DNA from: an uncultured Bacteroidota bacterium
GTDB lineage: Bacteria; Bacteroidota; Bacteroidia; Flavobacteriales; TMED113
Length of the DNA: 53,660 nt
NCBI GenBank assembly: GCA_902520385.1
Contig: CABYOB010000004.1
Span: 1-53,660 of the forward strand
Direction: 5' to 3'
A program made the translations under genes and the position numbers. Positions 42,061 through 51,014 of the stretch are shown in pieces (position 1 is the stretch's first letter; every line of letters begins with the position of its first letter). A model generated the notes under the pieces. It ran no database searches and was not told where the DNA came from. It was given only the letters and a program-made list of their open reading frames with translations.

Positions 42061-42201
42061 ATGACAGATTTTTTTAATTCTCTAGCAAATATTTTCGAAA
42101 AATCTTTTGAGGTACTTCCTTTTTTGGGGAATTATGCTAATTATTTTTTTATTTTTCTAGCTTGCGTAGCATTTGTAATTTCGGCCAAAAAATTTATTTA
42201 G
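42061..42201 (+). CDS. 46-residue membrane microprotein, DUF6341-like
   Basis: A small open frame, MTDFFNSLANIFEKSF..., with an amphipathic N-terminal half and one TM helix (NYFFIFLACVAFVISA) ending in KKFI. In Flavobacteria a short DUF6341 protein of this shape is commonly encoded next to purD, and this gene overlaps the purD stop by 8 bp tail to tail; the family assignment is from memory. A near-perfect promoter lies 15-50 bp upstream. Function unknown. Confidence 0.7.
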   Translation: MTDFFNSLANIFEKSFEVLPFLGNYANYFFIFLACVAFVISAKKFI

Positions 42202-43474
42202 GTATTAAATCTAAACCAATATCTTTTCTATAATAAACCCCATCAAAATGGATTGCTTTAATTCTTTTATAAGAATTTTGAGTAGCCTGCTTGATACTTT
42301 TACCTAAACTACTTACAGCTAGTACTCTTCCCCCATTTGTTATGATTTTATTATTTTCTTTTTTCGTTCCGGCATGAAAAATAATATTTTGGGCTTCTGA
42401 TGTATTTAATCCAGATATTGATTGTCCGGTAGTATATTTCTCAGGGTACCCTTTAGAGCTTAAAATTACAGTACTGCAACATTTAGCACTAATTTCTAAT
42501 TTTTCTAATTTAAATGCATGTTCATCTTCTATCTTCGAGAATAAATTAACAAGATCAGACTTAATTCTTGGCAAAACAACTTGTGTTTCCGGATCACCTA
42601 AACGTACATTGTACTCAATAACTTTTGGCTCATTATTAACTTTGATAAGGCCTAAAAAAATAAAGCCATAATATTTTATGTTTTCTTTTTTTAAACCTTC
42701 AATTGTTGGTTTAATAATTAAGTTTTCTATTTTTTGCATGAATGCTTTATTTGCAAATGGAACTGGGGAAACAGAGCCCATCCCCCCAGTATTTAATCCA
42801 GTATCTCCTTCACCAATTCTTTTATAGTCTTTAGCTGTAGGTAAAATTTTATAATCAATACCATTAGTTAGAACAAAAACAGATAATTCAATTCCAGATA
42901 AAAACTCCTCAATTAAAACCTCATCACTTGCCGCACCAAATTTATTATCGATTAGCATCTCTTTTAACTCCTTTTCAGCCTCTAATTTATTTTGTAAAAT
43001 AACAACTCCCTTTCCTGCTGCTAATCCATTTGCTTTTAAAACATATGGGGCTTTAATTGATTTCAAATAATTAACAGCTTGTTTAAATTGATTTTTTTTA
43101 AATGATGCATACTTAGCTGTAGGTATTTTATATTTTTCCATGAACTCTTTTGCAAATCGCTTGCTTCCTTCAAGTAAACTGGCTTTTTTTGAGGGAGCAA
43201 TAATAGTTAAATTTGGAAATTTAGGCTTTAGATAATCATATATTCCCTCTACAATAATATTTTCTGGCCCGACAATTAAGATATTTATTTTTTCTTTTAA
43301 AATAAAACTCCCGATACTACTAAATTTTTTAGTATTTAAATTAATGTTGGTCCCTAAGTTATTAGTTCCAGCATTTCCTGGCGCAATAAATAATTTTTTT
43401 AATTTTTTACTAGTAGATAATTTCCAAGCAATAGCATGTTCTCTTCCCCCTGATCCAAGTAATAAAATATTCAT
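42194..43474 (-). CDS. purD: Phosphoribosylamine-glycine ligase
   Basis: A 426-residue ATP-grasp enzyme that makes GAR from phosphoribosylamine and glycine in purine synthesis. The N-terminal motif MNILLLGSGGREHAIAWKL, the ATP-grasp lid YVLKANGLAAGKGVVI, the metal-binding NVRLGDPETQVVLPR and the C-terminal GGRVLAVSSLG are all present. It follows yebC by 5 bp in a minus-strand operon (Lys-rich membrane protein, yebC, purD). Confidence 0.97.
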   Translation of the reverse strand: MNILLLGSGGREHAIAWKLSTSKKLKKLFIAPGNAGTNNLGTNINLNTKKFSSIGSFILKEKINILIVGPENIIVEGIYDYLKPKFPNLTIIAPSKKASLLEGSKRFAKEFMEKYKIPTAKYASFKKNQFKQAVNYLKSIKAPYVLKANGLAAGKGVVILQNKLEAEKELKEMLIDNKFGAASDEVLIEEFLSGIELSVFVLTNGIDYKILPTAKDYKRIGEGDTGLNTGGMGSVSPVPFANKAFMQKIENLIIKPTIEGLKKENIKYYGFIFLGLIKVNNEPKVIEYNVRLGDPETQVVLPRIKSDLVNLFSKIEDEHAFKLEKLEISAKCCSTVILSSKGYPEKYTTGQSISGLNTSEAQNIIFHAGTKKENNKIITNGGRVLAVSSLGKSIKQATQNSYKRIKAIHFDGVYYRKDIGLDLIPK

Positions 43475-43479
43475 AGTAT

Positions 43480-44211
43480 TTAATCTTCAATAATTTCTAA
43501 TGAATGAAAAACGTCTTGAACATCATCGTCTTCTTCAAATTTTTCTATCATATTTAAAATGGTGTTCGCGTGATCCTTGCTAATTTTTTTTGTTTCAAGG
43601 GCTAGTCTTTCAAGTCGTGCATTTTTAGGAACTATTTTTAATTCTTCAAGTTTTTTTTGCATTAGTCCAAAGTTTTCAAAGTTAGTAGATAAAAAATAAG
43701 CATCACTCATGGTTTCAAATTCTTCTAGCCCTCCGTCTATTAAGGACATTTCTAGCTCTTCTTCAGAAAAATTCCCAATATTTTTATCTAATTCAAAAAC
43801 ACTGATTCGATTGAATAAAAATTCTAAAGAACCATTTTTACCTAACTCTCCATTAAATTTATTAAATATGGCCCTTATATTAGCTACAGTTCTGTTGATA
43901 TTATCTGTTGTGCATTCTATAAAGAACGCTACGCCTCCTGGACCATATCCTTCGTAAGTAGTTTCAACATAAGTGTCAGAATCTTTTGAAGATGCTTTTT
44001 TGATTGCCCTTTCAATTGTGTCTTTGGGCATATTTACACCTTTGGCGTTTTGTATCGAAGTTTTTAATTTAGGATTAGAAGAAACATCATCACCACCTTC
44101 TTTTACTGCTACATAAATATCTTTTATACAGCGTGTAAATAACTTTCCTCTTTTTTTATCTTGCGCTCCCTTTCTGTGTTTGATGTTTGCCCATTTACTA
44201 TGGCCAGCCAT
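43480..44211 (-). CDS. YebC/PmpR-family protein
   Basis: A 243-residue member of the TACO1/YebC family, which was long annotated as transcriptional regulators and is now linked to translation of difficult (for example polyproline) sequences. The hallmark start MAGHSKWANIKHRKGAQDKKR, the middle YEGYGPGGVAFFIECTTDN and GELGKNGSLEFLFNR are present. The C-terminal acidic tail (FEEDDDVQDVFHSLE) is typical. It begins 1 bp after the stop of the preceding Lys-rich gene and is followed by purD. Confidence 0.95.
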   Translation of the reverse strand: MAGHSKWANIKHRKGAQDKKRGKLFTRCIKDIYVAVKEGGDDVSSNPKLKTSIQNAKGVNMPKDTIERAIKKASSKDSDTYVETTYEGYGPGGVAFFIECTTDNINRTVANIRAIFNKFNGELGKNGSLEFLFNRISVFELDKNIGNFSEEELEMSLIDGGLEEFETMSDAYFLSTNFENFGLMQKKLEELKIVPKNARLERLALETKKISKDHANTILNMIEKFEEDDDVQDVFHSLEIIED

Positions 44212-44212
44212 T

Positions 44213-44551
44213 TTATTGTCTTTTATCTAAATAATCATCAGTTCCATTTCTTTTATTTAAATAACTATTATTGTTATTTTTAGTGGACTGAGGAATATAT
44301 TCAGCATCTTCGTTTTTAGAATTTTTATTTACCCTCTCCTTTTTTACTTTTACTTTTTCTTTTGTATTTTTTACTTTTTTAGTTTTTGTAGTTTGCTCAT
44401 CACCCCTTCCCATAAGTATTAATATGCCTAGTACAATAATTACTAAAATTGCAATTCTACGCCCATTTGAGCTGGTTTCAATTTGAGGCTCAACAATTGG
44501 TTTTGCTTTTTTTCTTGCTGTTTTTTTAGCTGGTTTTCTTTTCGCTGCCAT
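44213..44551 (-). CDS. Lys-rich single-pass membrane protein, hypothetical
   Basis: A 112-residue protein. A highly basic N-terminus (AAKRKPAKKTARKKAKP) precedes one TM helix (RIAILVIIVLGILILMG, ~31-47), followed by a Lys/Asn-rich low-complexity tail. No family is recognised; the histone-like N-terminus may bind nucleic acid or acidic lipid heads, but this is composition only. It leads the operon with yebC and purD (1-bp gap to yebC). Confidence 0.6.
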   Translation of the reverse strand: MAAKRKPAKKTARKKAKPIVEPQIETSSNGRRIAILVIIVLGILILMGRGDEQTTKTKKVKNTKEKVKVKKERVNKNSKNEDAEYIPQSTKNNNNSYLNKRNGTDDYLDKRQ

Positions 44552-44590
44552 TTTTTCGGGTTTTTTAATTAGTCAACAAATATAATAAAA

Positions 44591-46393
44591 CTATTCATTT
44601 AATTTTAAAACTGCTAGAAAAGCAGATTGTGGAATTTCAACATTTCCAAGTTGTTTCATTTTCTTTTTCCCTTTCTTTTGTTTTTCTAGTAATTTTCGCT
44701 TTCTTGTTATATCTCCACCATAACATTTTGCAGTCACATCTTTTCTTAAAGCTTTAACTGTTTCTCTAGCAATTATTTTAGAGCCGATAGCTCCTTGAAT
44801 AGCAATATCAAATTGTTGTCTTGGAATTAATGTTTTTAGTTTAACGCACATTTTTTTTCCAATGTTAAATGCATTATCTCTGTGAATAAGGGAAGATAAA
44901 GCATCTACTTGTTCACCGTTTAATAAGATGTCTACTTTTGTTAAATGAGTTATTTGCATATTTAAGGGCTGATAATCAAATGATGCATAACCCTTGGAGA
45001 TACTTTTTAATCTGTCATAGAAATCAAATACAATTTCCGATAAAGGCATTTCAAGAGAGATTTCTACTCTATTAGTTGTGATATATACTTGATTTTTTAA
45101 TATTCCTCTTTTTTCTATACAAAGATTCATAATGGGTCCAATAAATTGACTATCTGTAATTATTTGGGCTTTAATAAAAGGTTCTTCAACACGCTCTAGA
45201 TGGTTTGATTCAGGTAAGTCAGAGGGATTGTTAACTTGTATAATTTCTCCTTTCTTTGTGTACGCATAATAAGAAACGTTAGGAACAGTGGTTATAACAT
45301 TCATATTGAATTCTCTATCTAAACGTTCTTGAATAATTTCCATATGCAACATGCCCAAAAATCCGCAACGAAATCCAAACCCTAGAGCCATAGATGATTC
45401 AGGTTCAAAAGTTAAGGATGCATCATTTAGTTTTAATTTTTCCATTGAATTTCTTAATTCTTCATAATCATCTGTGTCCACTGGATAGATTCCGGCAAAA
45501 ACCATTGGTTTTACATCTTCAAATCCTTCAATTGGTTTATCACAAGGGGTTTCGATAGAAGTTATGGTGTCTCCGACCTTTACTTCATTAGCATCTTTAA
45601 TTCCAGAAATTATATATCCTACATTTCCAGTAGAAATTGATTCACATTTTTCTTGTTTAAATTTTAATATCCCAACTTCTTCGGCAATATATGATTTGCC
45701 TGTTGCAAAGAACTTTACTTTATCTCCTTTAGAAATAGTTCCATTAACAACTTTAAAATAAGCTTCTATACCCCTAAATGGATTATATACAGAGTCAAAA
45801 ATTAATGCTTGTAATGGCAGTTTTCTGTTACCAGATGGAGATGGTATTTTTTCAATAATATTTTTTATTAAGACTTCGACCCCTAGTCCAGTTTTTCCAG
45901 ATGTCCAAATTATATCTTCTCTTTTACAACCGATTAAATCAATAATTTGATCAGAAACCTCTTCGGGGTTAGCGCTGTCTAAATCTACCTTATTTAGTAC
46001 TGGTATAATTTCAAGATCATTTTCTAAGGCTAAATAAAGATTAGAAATGGTCTGAGCTTGAATTCCTTGTGCAGCATCTACAACCAATAAAGCCCCTTCA
46101 CAAGCTGCAATGGATCTTGATACTTCGTAAGAAAAATCAACATGCCCAGGGGTGTCAATTAGGTTTAAACAATAATTTTCATTATTAAACATTGTTTGCA
46201 TTTGAATAGCGTGGCTTTTAATTGTAATTCCTCGCTCTCTTTCCAAATCCATATTGTCTAATAATTGATTTTGAAGATTTTTCTTTTCAACTGTTTTAGT
46301 AAATTCAAGCAATCTGTCAGCAAGAGTACTTTTCCCATGGTCAATATGGGCGATAATACAGAAATTTCGAATAAAATTTTGTTTATCAGGCAT
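44591..46393 (-). CDS. lepA: Elongation factor 4 (back-translocase)
   Basis: A 600-residue translational GTPase. G1 is HIDHGKSTLADRLLE, switch I has MDLERERGITIKSHA, G3 DTPGHVDFSYEVSRS and G4 NKVDLD. Domains II, III and V follow, and the LepA-specific C-terminal domain is complete (ITRKRKLLEKQKKGKKKMKQLG). LepA binds the ribosome and aids initiation or elongation under stress. A -7 box (TAGATTTG, minus strand, 46412-46419) lies close upstream. Confidence 0.97.
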   Translation of the reverse strand: MPDKQNFIRNFCIIAHIDHGKSTLADRLLEFTKTVEKKNLQNQLLDNMDLERERGITIKSHAIQMQTMFNNENYCLNLIDTPGHVDFSYEVSRSIAACEGALLVVDAAQGIQAQTISNLYLALENDLEIIPVLNKVDLDSANPEEVSDQIIDLIGCKREDIIWTSGKTGLGVEVLIKNIIEKIPSPSGNRKLPLQALIFDSVYNPFRGIEAYFKVVNGTISKGDKVKFFATGKSYIAEEVGILKFKQEKCESISTGNVGYIISGIKDANEVKVGDTITSIETPCDKPIEGFEDVKPMVFAGIYPVDTDDYEELRNSMEKLKLNDASLTFEPESSMALGFGFRCGFLGMLHMEIIQERLDREFNMNVITTVPNVSYYAYTKKGEIIQVNNPSDLPESNHLERVEEPFIKAQIITDSQFIGPIMNLCIEKRGILKNQVYITTNRVEISLEMPLSEIVFDFYDRLKSISKGYASFDYQPLNMQITHLTKVDILLNGEQVDALSSLIHRDNAFNIGKKMCVKLKTLIPRQQFDIAIQGAIGSKIIARETVKALRKDVTAKCYGGDITRKRKLLEKQKKGKKKMKQLGNVEIPQSAFLAVLKLNE

Positions 46394-46411
46394 GATTAAT
46401 AATAAAGATTA

Positions 46412-46419
46412 CAAATCTA
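46412..46419 (-). promoter_or_regulatory. -7 box for lepA
   Basis: The minus strand reads TAGATTTG, an exact TAnnTTTG match, 18 bp before the lepA ATG, implying a leader of about 12 nt. No matching -33 TTG is seen. Confidence 0.45.
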
Positions 46420-46472
46420 CTTTTTTAATTCTATATTTAATCCTATGTTAAAAAATATTTCTTTATTATAAC

Positions 46473-46480
46473 TATATTTG
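46473..46480 (+). promoter_or_regulatory. -7 box for the T9SS type-B protein gene
   Basis: TATATTTG is an exact TAnnTTTG match, 27 bp before the ATG at 46508. The -33 region is A/T-rich without TTG. Confidence 0.45.
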
Positions 46481-46507
46481 TTATATCAACACTCAAATTA
46501 AAACTAA

Positions 46508-49000
46508 ATGATGCAGCAATTTTTAAAAACAATTATGATTTTTTGTATGTTAATATCTACCGATTTATTAACTGCTCAAATTGTAGCTTCTGAAGATGTC
46601 TATTTGTGTGAGCCTACAGAGATAACTTTACAAGCCACTGCTAATGGGACTTCTGGAACTGACTCTGGTATTTCTAGTGATGATACTTTTGGAGGATTAG
46701 TTAATTTAGGTTTTAATTTTGATTTTTATGGGGTCACTTATAACCAATGTGTTATTTCTTCAAATAATTATTTGTCATTTAATGCTGCAAATGCTGGTGG
46801 TTATTCTGGTTGGAATATTGGTGCAGCTGTGCCTAATAATTTTGACGCTCCAATGAATGCAATACTGTGCCCTTGGCAAGATATAAATCCAGGGATAGGT
46901 GGAAATATTCAGTATAGTTTATCAGGTGATGCTCCTAATAGAGTATTTACAGTTACTTTTTGCGCAATACCTATGTTCTCATGTACTGATATATGTTATA
47001 CTAGTCAAATAAAATTATTTGAAACAAGTAATATTATTGAAACTCATATATCTGAAAAGCCATTATGTGCAACATGGAATGATGGGGCAGCTATACATGC
47101 TTTACATAATAACACGGGGACTATAGCTAATGTAGTTACAGGGCCTGATGGTATAGTAAGAAATTTTCCTAATCAATGGACAGCGTTACAAGATGGATAT
47201 AGATTTACGCCAAATGGCCCAAATGATTATATAATAGAACAAATTCCTTACCAACCTGTAATTACTGGCAATACAGTTACATGGTTAGATGTTGATGGAA
47301 ATATTGTTGGTTCAGGTAACACTTTAACTGTTAATCCAACTGAATCAACCACATACTATGCTCAGGCGCAACTTTGTGAGGGAGGGGGGTGTTCTGGAAA
47401 TGGAGGAGGAACAGTTGAAGACGAGGTAAGTATATTTTTTGAAGAAATTTCAATTGATTATGAGACTACCTCAGCTTCTTGCGGCTGGGAAAATAATCCA
47501 GATGGACAAATAATTTCTAGCCCAGTGGGAACAGGTCCATTTGATTTTATCTGGACTAATGAAAATGGTGAAGTAGTTCAAGAAACAATAGCACAAAACA
47601 CAGACATTTTAAATAATATTCCACCAGGAAATTATATTTTAAGTGTATCCACTCAATTAGGTTGTTTTGATGAAGAAACAATCTCAGTTGAAATGGATGG
47701 CTTAATGCCAGAGGAGGCTTTGGCAGGGGATGACCAAGAAATATGTTCAACTTTAACAACTCTGTCGGCAAATAGTACTCAGGCACAAGATAATGTTGTA
47801 CAATGGGAGTTAATATCAGGAAGTGGCATCATAAGCGATATCGATAATCCATCTTCTAATGTTACTGGACTATCGATTGGGGAGAATGTTTTTCAATGGA
47901 GCGTTACAAATGATTGTGGGACAAATACAGATCAAGTTACAATTACTGTATTAGATGGAAACCCCGTGATTTCGGAGCCATTAAGTCCGGTGACTTGTTT
48001 GTTAAACACAAGTTTAAATGCAAGTGTACAAGGAGATGTGATGGTGTGGTCGGGTTCGGGCCCTGGAAATATTAATTTTTCTTCACCGAATGATTTGTCA
48101 ACAAATGTAACTGTTGATCAATATGGTCTGTATACGTTTAATTTTATGGGCTGTGCAGGTACTCAAACAGTTTCGGTTGAATTTGTTACTGAAACACCAC
48201 AAATAATTAATGAAGAGACTGTTTATTGTGACTTTCAGACTGAGCTAGAAGTTAATTATATTGAAAATATAAATGGGTGGTCACTTTTTTCTAGCCCTAA
48301 TGGCTCAAATGTCACTTTTTCTTCACCGAACGATTTAAGTACAAATGTAACAGTAGATCAATATGGAACTTATCAATTTATGTTTGAAGCATGTGATTCA
48401 TATGATGTTATTCCTGTTACTTTTGCACCTGATGAACCAACTGTTGTTGGGCCGCAGCACCAAGATTGCATTTTATATGCAGATTTGGTAGCTTATACAG
48501 AGGCTGAAAATGGTGGGCCTTGGACACAAATTTTTGGGCCAAGCGGAGTTGTTTTTTCTGACCAATGGTCTCCAGAAGTTCAGGTTACTGTACCAGACTA
48601 TGGTATTTATATGTTTCAATATACAGCATGTAATATAGATACATATATTGAGGTAGGGTTTTCGTGCGAACTAGTATTACCGAATGTTATCACCCCTAAT
48701 AATGATGGCATTAATGATGAGTTTATTATTGATGGTTTAGATCCTACCATCTACACTAACAGCTTATTTACTGTTTTTAACAGATGGGGAGGTGTTGTAT
48801 ATATTGAAAGTGATTATGGTTTAAATGATGTTTGGTGGGATGGAGAAGTTGTCTTGGATAGTTATATTAGAGATTATTCGGAAAGTTCTGAGAAACAACT
48901 GGTAAATGATGGTGTTTACTATTATGTTTTGGATGTATTTAATCAAGCTCAAAATCAAAAAGAATATTATACGGGCCACCTTACAATTTTAAAAGACTAG
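46508..49000 (+). CDS. Secreted multi-domain protein with T9SS type-B (CHU_C) sorting domain
   Basis: An 830-residue protein with a signal peptide (residues ~1-24, ending LLTAQ). The first part (GISSDDTFGGLVNLGFNFDFYG, CVISSNNYLSFN, NAILCPWQDINPG) resembles nidogen-like or bacterial extracellular recognition domains. Ig/PKD-like modules follow, and an 80-residue module is duplicated with the shared segment FSSPNDLSTNVTVDQYG. The C-terminus is a complete gliding-motility-associated type B sorting domain (LPNVITPNNDGINDEFIIDG, FTVFNRWGGVVY, DGVYYYVLDV, YTGHLTILKD). It is presumably exported by T9SS and exposed at the surface. Ligand unknown. The 3' end overlaps convergent ribE by 20 bp. Confidence 0.9.
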   Translation: MMQQFLKTIMIFCMLISTDLLTAQIVASEDVYLCEPTEITLQATANGTSGTDSGISSDDTFGGLVNLGFNFDFYGVTYNQCVISSNNYLSFNAANAGGYSGWNIGAAVPNNFDAPMNAILCPWQDINPGIGGNIQYSLSGDAPNRVFTVTFCAIPMFSCTDICYTSQIKLFETSNIIETHISEKPLCATWNDGAAIHALHNNTGTIANVVTGPDGIVRNFPNQWTALQDGYRFTPNGPNDYIIEQIPYQPVITGNTVTWLDVDGNIVGSGNTLTVNPTESTTYYAQAQLCEGGGCSGNGGGTVEDEVSIFFEEISIDYETTSASCGWENNPDGQIISSPVGTGPFDFIWTNENGEVVQETIAQNTDILNNIPPGNYILSVSTQLGCFDEETISVEMDGLMPEEALAGDDQEICSTLTTLSANSTQAQDNVVQWELISGSGIISDIDNPSSNVTGLSIGENVFQWSVTNDCGTNTDQVTITVLDGNPVISEPLSPVTCLLNTSLNASVQGDVMVWSGSGPGNINFSSPNDLSTNVTVDQYGLYTFNFMGCAGTQTVSVEFVTETPQIINEETVYCDFQTELEVNYIENINGWSLFSSPNGSNVTFSSPNDLSTNVTVDQYGTYQFMFEACDSYDVIPVTFAPDEPTVVGPQHQDCILYADLVAYTEAENGGPWTQIFGPSGVVFSDQWSPEVQVTVPDYGIYMFQYTACNIDTYIEVGFSCELVLPNVITPNNDGINDEFIIDGLDPTIYTNSLFTVFNRWGGVVYIESDYGLNDVWWDGEVVLDSYIRDYSESSEKQLVNDGVYYYVLDVFNQAQNQKEYYTGHLTILKD
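48076..48126 (+). repeat. Module repeat in the type-B protein, copy 1
   Basis: Encodes FSSPNDLSTNVTVDQYG; the second copy lies exactly 240 bp downstream (48316-48366), giving an 80-residue repeat unit. DNA is about four-fifths identical by eye. Confidence 0.8.
48316..48366 (+). repeat. Module repeat in the type-B protein, copy 2
   Basis: Second copy of the segment at 48076-48126, identical in protein sequence and mostly changed at silent positions. Confidence 0.8.
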
Positions 49001-49580
49001 CCGTCCTGTCAATTTGTTTTGAAATCATATCAAATTCTAGATTAACTTTATCATTTTTCTTTATAAACTGAAAAGTTGTTTCTTTAAGAGTATGTGGGAT
49101 TATCCAGACTTCAAATGACATTTCTGAGTCTTTAATTTTTGAAACAGTTAGGCTAACACCGTTAATACAGATTGACCCTTTTTCAAATATTAAATTTTGG
49201 AATTTTTTTGGATATTGAAATATAAAAAAAACATTACCGTCTTCCTTATTAATAAAGGAACAGTTTCCAAGACAATCTACGTGACCCTGTACAAAATGAC
49301 CACTTATTCTAGAGGACATTTTTAAACTTCTCTCTAAGTTAATTTTATCTCCCACTTTTAAGGTTCCTAAATTTGTTTTAAGAAGAGTTTCTTTTACGCA
49401 GGTCACTTTATAAAATTTTGGACCAATGTGCGTTACAGTTAAACAAACTCCGTTATGAGCTACACTTTCACCTATTGCTAGTTCATTCGTGAAACTTGAT
49501 TTTATATAAATATTATAATTTGAGATGTTGTTCTCAACTTTCATTATTTCACCAATATTTTCGATTATTCCAGAGAACAT
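48981..49580 (-). CDS. ribE: Riboflavin synthase
   Basis: A 199-residue riboflavin synthase (alpha type) that dismutates 6,7-dimethyl-8-ribityllumazine to riboflavin. Two lumazine-binding repeats are visible: MFSGIIENIGEI with VAHNGVCLTV, then SGHFVQGHVD with ICINGVSLTVSKI. It is transcribed alone, and its 3' end runs 20 bp into the convergent T9SS type-B gene. Confidence 0.95.
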   Translation of the reverse strand: MFSGIIENIGEIMKVENNISNYNIYIKSSFTNELAIGESVAHNGVCLTVTHIGPKFYKVTCVKETLLKTNLGTLKVGDKINLERSLKMSSRISGHFVQGHVDCLGNCSFINKEDGNVFFIFQYPKKFQNLIFEKGSICINGVSLTVSKIKDSEMSFEVWIIPHTLKETTFQFIKKNDKVNLEFDMISKQIDRTASLLKL

Positions 49581-49589
49581 ACAATTAGC

Positions 49590-49619
49590 TTGTTTATTAA
49601 TAATAAATAATTACTTTAG
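49590..49619 (+). promoter_or_regulatory. Possible promoter for the aminopeptidase gene
   Basis: TTG (49590-49592), 19 bp, then TACTTTAG (49612-49619), one base off the TAnnTTTG consensus and the same variant (TTAG) as the peroxiredoxin promoter. The ATG is at 49644. Confidence 0.4.
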
Positions 49620-49643
49620 TTATCTAAATTTACTAATAAGATT

Positions 49644-50978
49644 ATGATAAAAATATATTTATTAGATAAAAAATCTAATTTAAAACCAGAAACGCACAAA
49701 GAATACATTTGTTTACCTAATTCATTTCTTGAAATTAGAAAAGAGGCAGTAAAAATTTATAAATGGCTTAAGGCTATTGAGCAAAGGCATATACAAAAAC
49801 TTTATGATCAAAAATATTCATTGGGCGTGGACATAATTAATCAATCAAAAAATGAGCAAGGTGCAGCGGTTTTTTTGGAAAGTATTTTTTTATTGAATTA
49901 CAGGTTTGATAAATATCAAAAACTAAAAAAAAATAGATTTAATATTTCGTTTAAAAATAATAGTCTTTTTAAAAAAGAGATAGTAGAGGGTGTTTTTTTG
50001 GCTAGAGATTTAGTAAATGAGCCATTATCATTTTTAACAGCAACACAATTATCTAAAGAAATTAAAAAAGCTTCTAAAAATGCAAAATTTAATTTAAAAG
50101 TTTTAGGTCAAAAACAAATACAATCTTTGGGAATGGGGGGCGTTCTAAGTGTTAATAGAGGTTCAGTAAATCCCCCTACATTTAATATACTTAGTTATTT
50201 ACCCAAAAAAAATAATCAAAAACCAATTATATTAGTTGGAAAAGGGGTGGTTTATGACACGGGTGGCTTAAGCTTAAAGCCTACTCCAAATTCCATGGAC
50301 TGTATGAAAAGTGATATGGGGGGTGCGGCAGCAGTTATCGGAGCAATATACGCAATATCTAAAATGAAGTTAAATGTTAATGTAATTGGTCTAATCCCAG
50401 CAGTTGAAAATAGGCCTGGCGGAAACGCATATGTTCCCGGGGATGTGGTAACCATGATGGATGGTAGTAGTGTAGAGGTACTTAACACTGATGCGGAGGG
50501 TCGAATGATATTGGCAGATGCTTTACATTATGCAAAAGGATTTGATCCTAAATTAGTGTTAGATGTTGCTACATTAACTGGTTCTGCGGCAAGGGCGGTA
50601 GGTAAATATGGAATAGTAGCTATGGGAAATGCGAGTAAAAAAATCTGTGATATTGTTGAAAAATCAGGACATGAAATGTCTGAAAGAGTTGCTTTTCAGC
50701 CTTTTTGGGATGAATATTCCCAAGAGCTAGAGTCTAATATAGCGGACTTAAAAAATATAGGATCGGCTGAAGCGGGTCATATAACAGCAGGTAAATTTCT
50801 AGAGCACTTCACTAAAGATGCAGGAAAAAAATGCTATCCTTGGATTCATTTAGATATTGCTGGCTCTGCTTTTCTTCAGTCTGAATATTTTTTACATCCA
50901 AAGGGTGGCACGGGCTCTGGTGTAAGGCTAATATGTAGATTTTTGCAATTTATTGCTAAAAACGGTTTGCCAGAATAA
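49644..50978 (+). CDS. Leucyl aminopeptidase family protein (M17)
   Basis: A 444-residue M17 aminopeptidase that removes N-terminal residues from peptides, with two metal ions in a hexamer. Metal and catalytic residues lie in GKGVVYDTGGLSLKP (Lys, Asp), MKSDMGGAAAVIGA (Asp) and the signature NTDAEGRMILADAL near residue 282 (Asp, Glu, Arg). The C-terminal WIHLDIAGSAF is intact. The N-terminal domain is short compared with PepA (about 500 residues). It precedes pdxA by 36 bp. Confidence 0.94.
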   Translation: MIKIYLLDKKSNLKPETHKEYICLPNSFLEIRKEAVKIYKWLKAIEQRHIQKLYDQKYSLGVDIINQSKNEQGAAVFLESIFLLNYRFDKYQKLKKNRFNISFKNNSLFKKEIVEGVFLARDLVNEPLSFLTATQLSKEIKKASKNAKFNLKVLGQKQIQSLGMGGVLSVNRGSVNPPTFNILSYLPKKNNQKPIILVGKGVVYDTGGLSLKPTPNSMDCMKSDMGGAAAVIGAIYAISKMKLNVNVIGLIPAVENRPGGNAYVPGDVVTMMDGSSVEVLNTDAEGRMILADALHYAKGFDPKLVLDVATLTGSAARAVGKYGIVAMGNASKKICDIVEKSGHEMSERVAFQPFWDEYSQELESNIADLKNIGSAEAGHITAGKFLEHFTKDAGKKCYPWIHLDIAGSAFLQSEYFLHPKGGTGSGVRLICRFLQFIAKNGLPE

Positions 50979-51014
50979 ATTAAAAACCAGTTAGTATTTA
51001 ACTATATAGATTAA

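Noticed and set aside
50905..50925. TGGCACG inside the aminopeptidase gene as a sigma-54 promoter
   Set aside because: No TTGC-like element at the right spacing, and it lies within conserved coding sequence (KGGTGSG).
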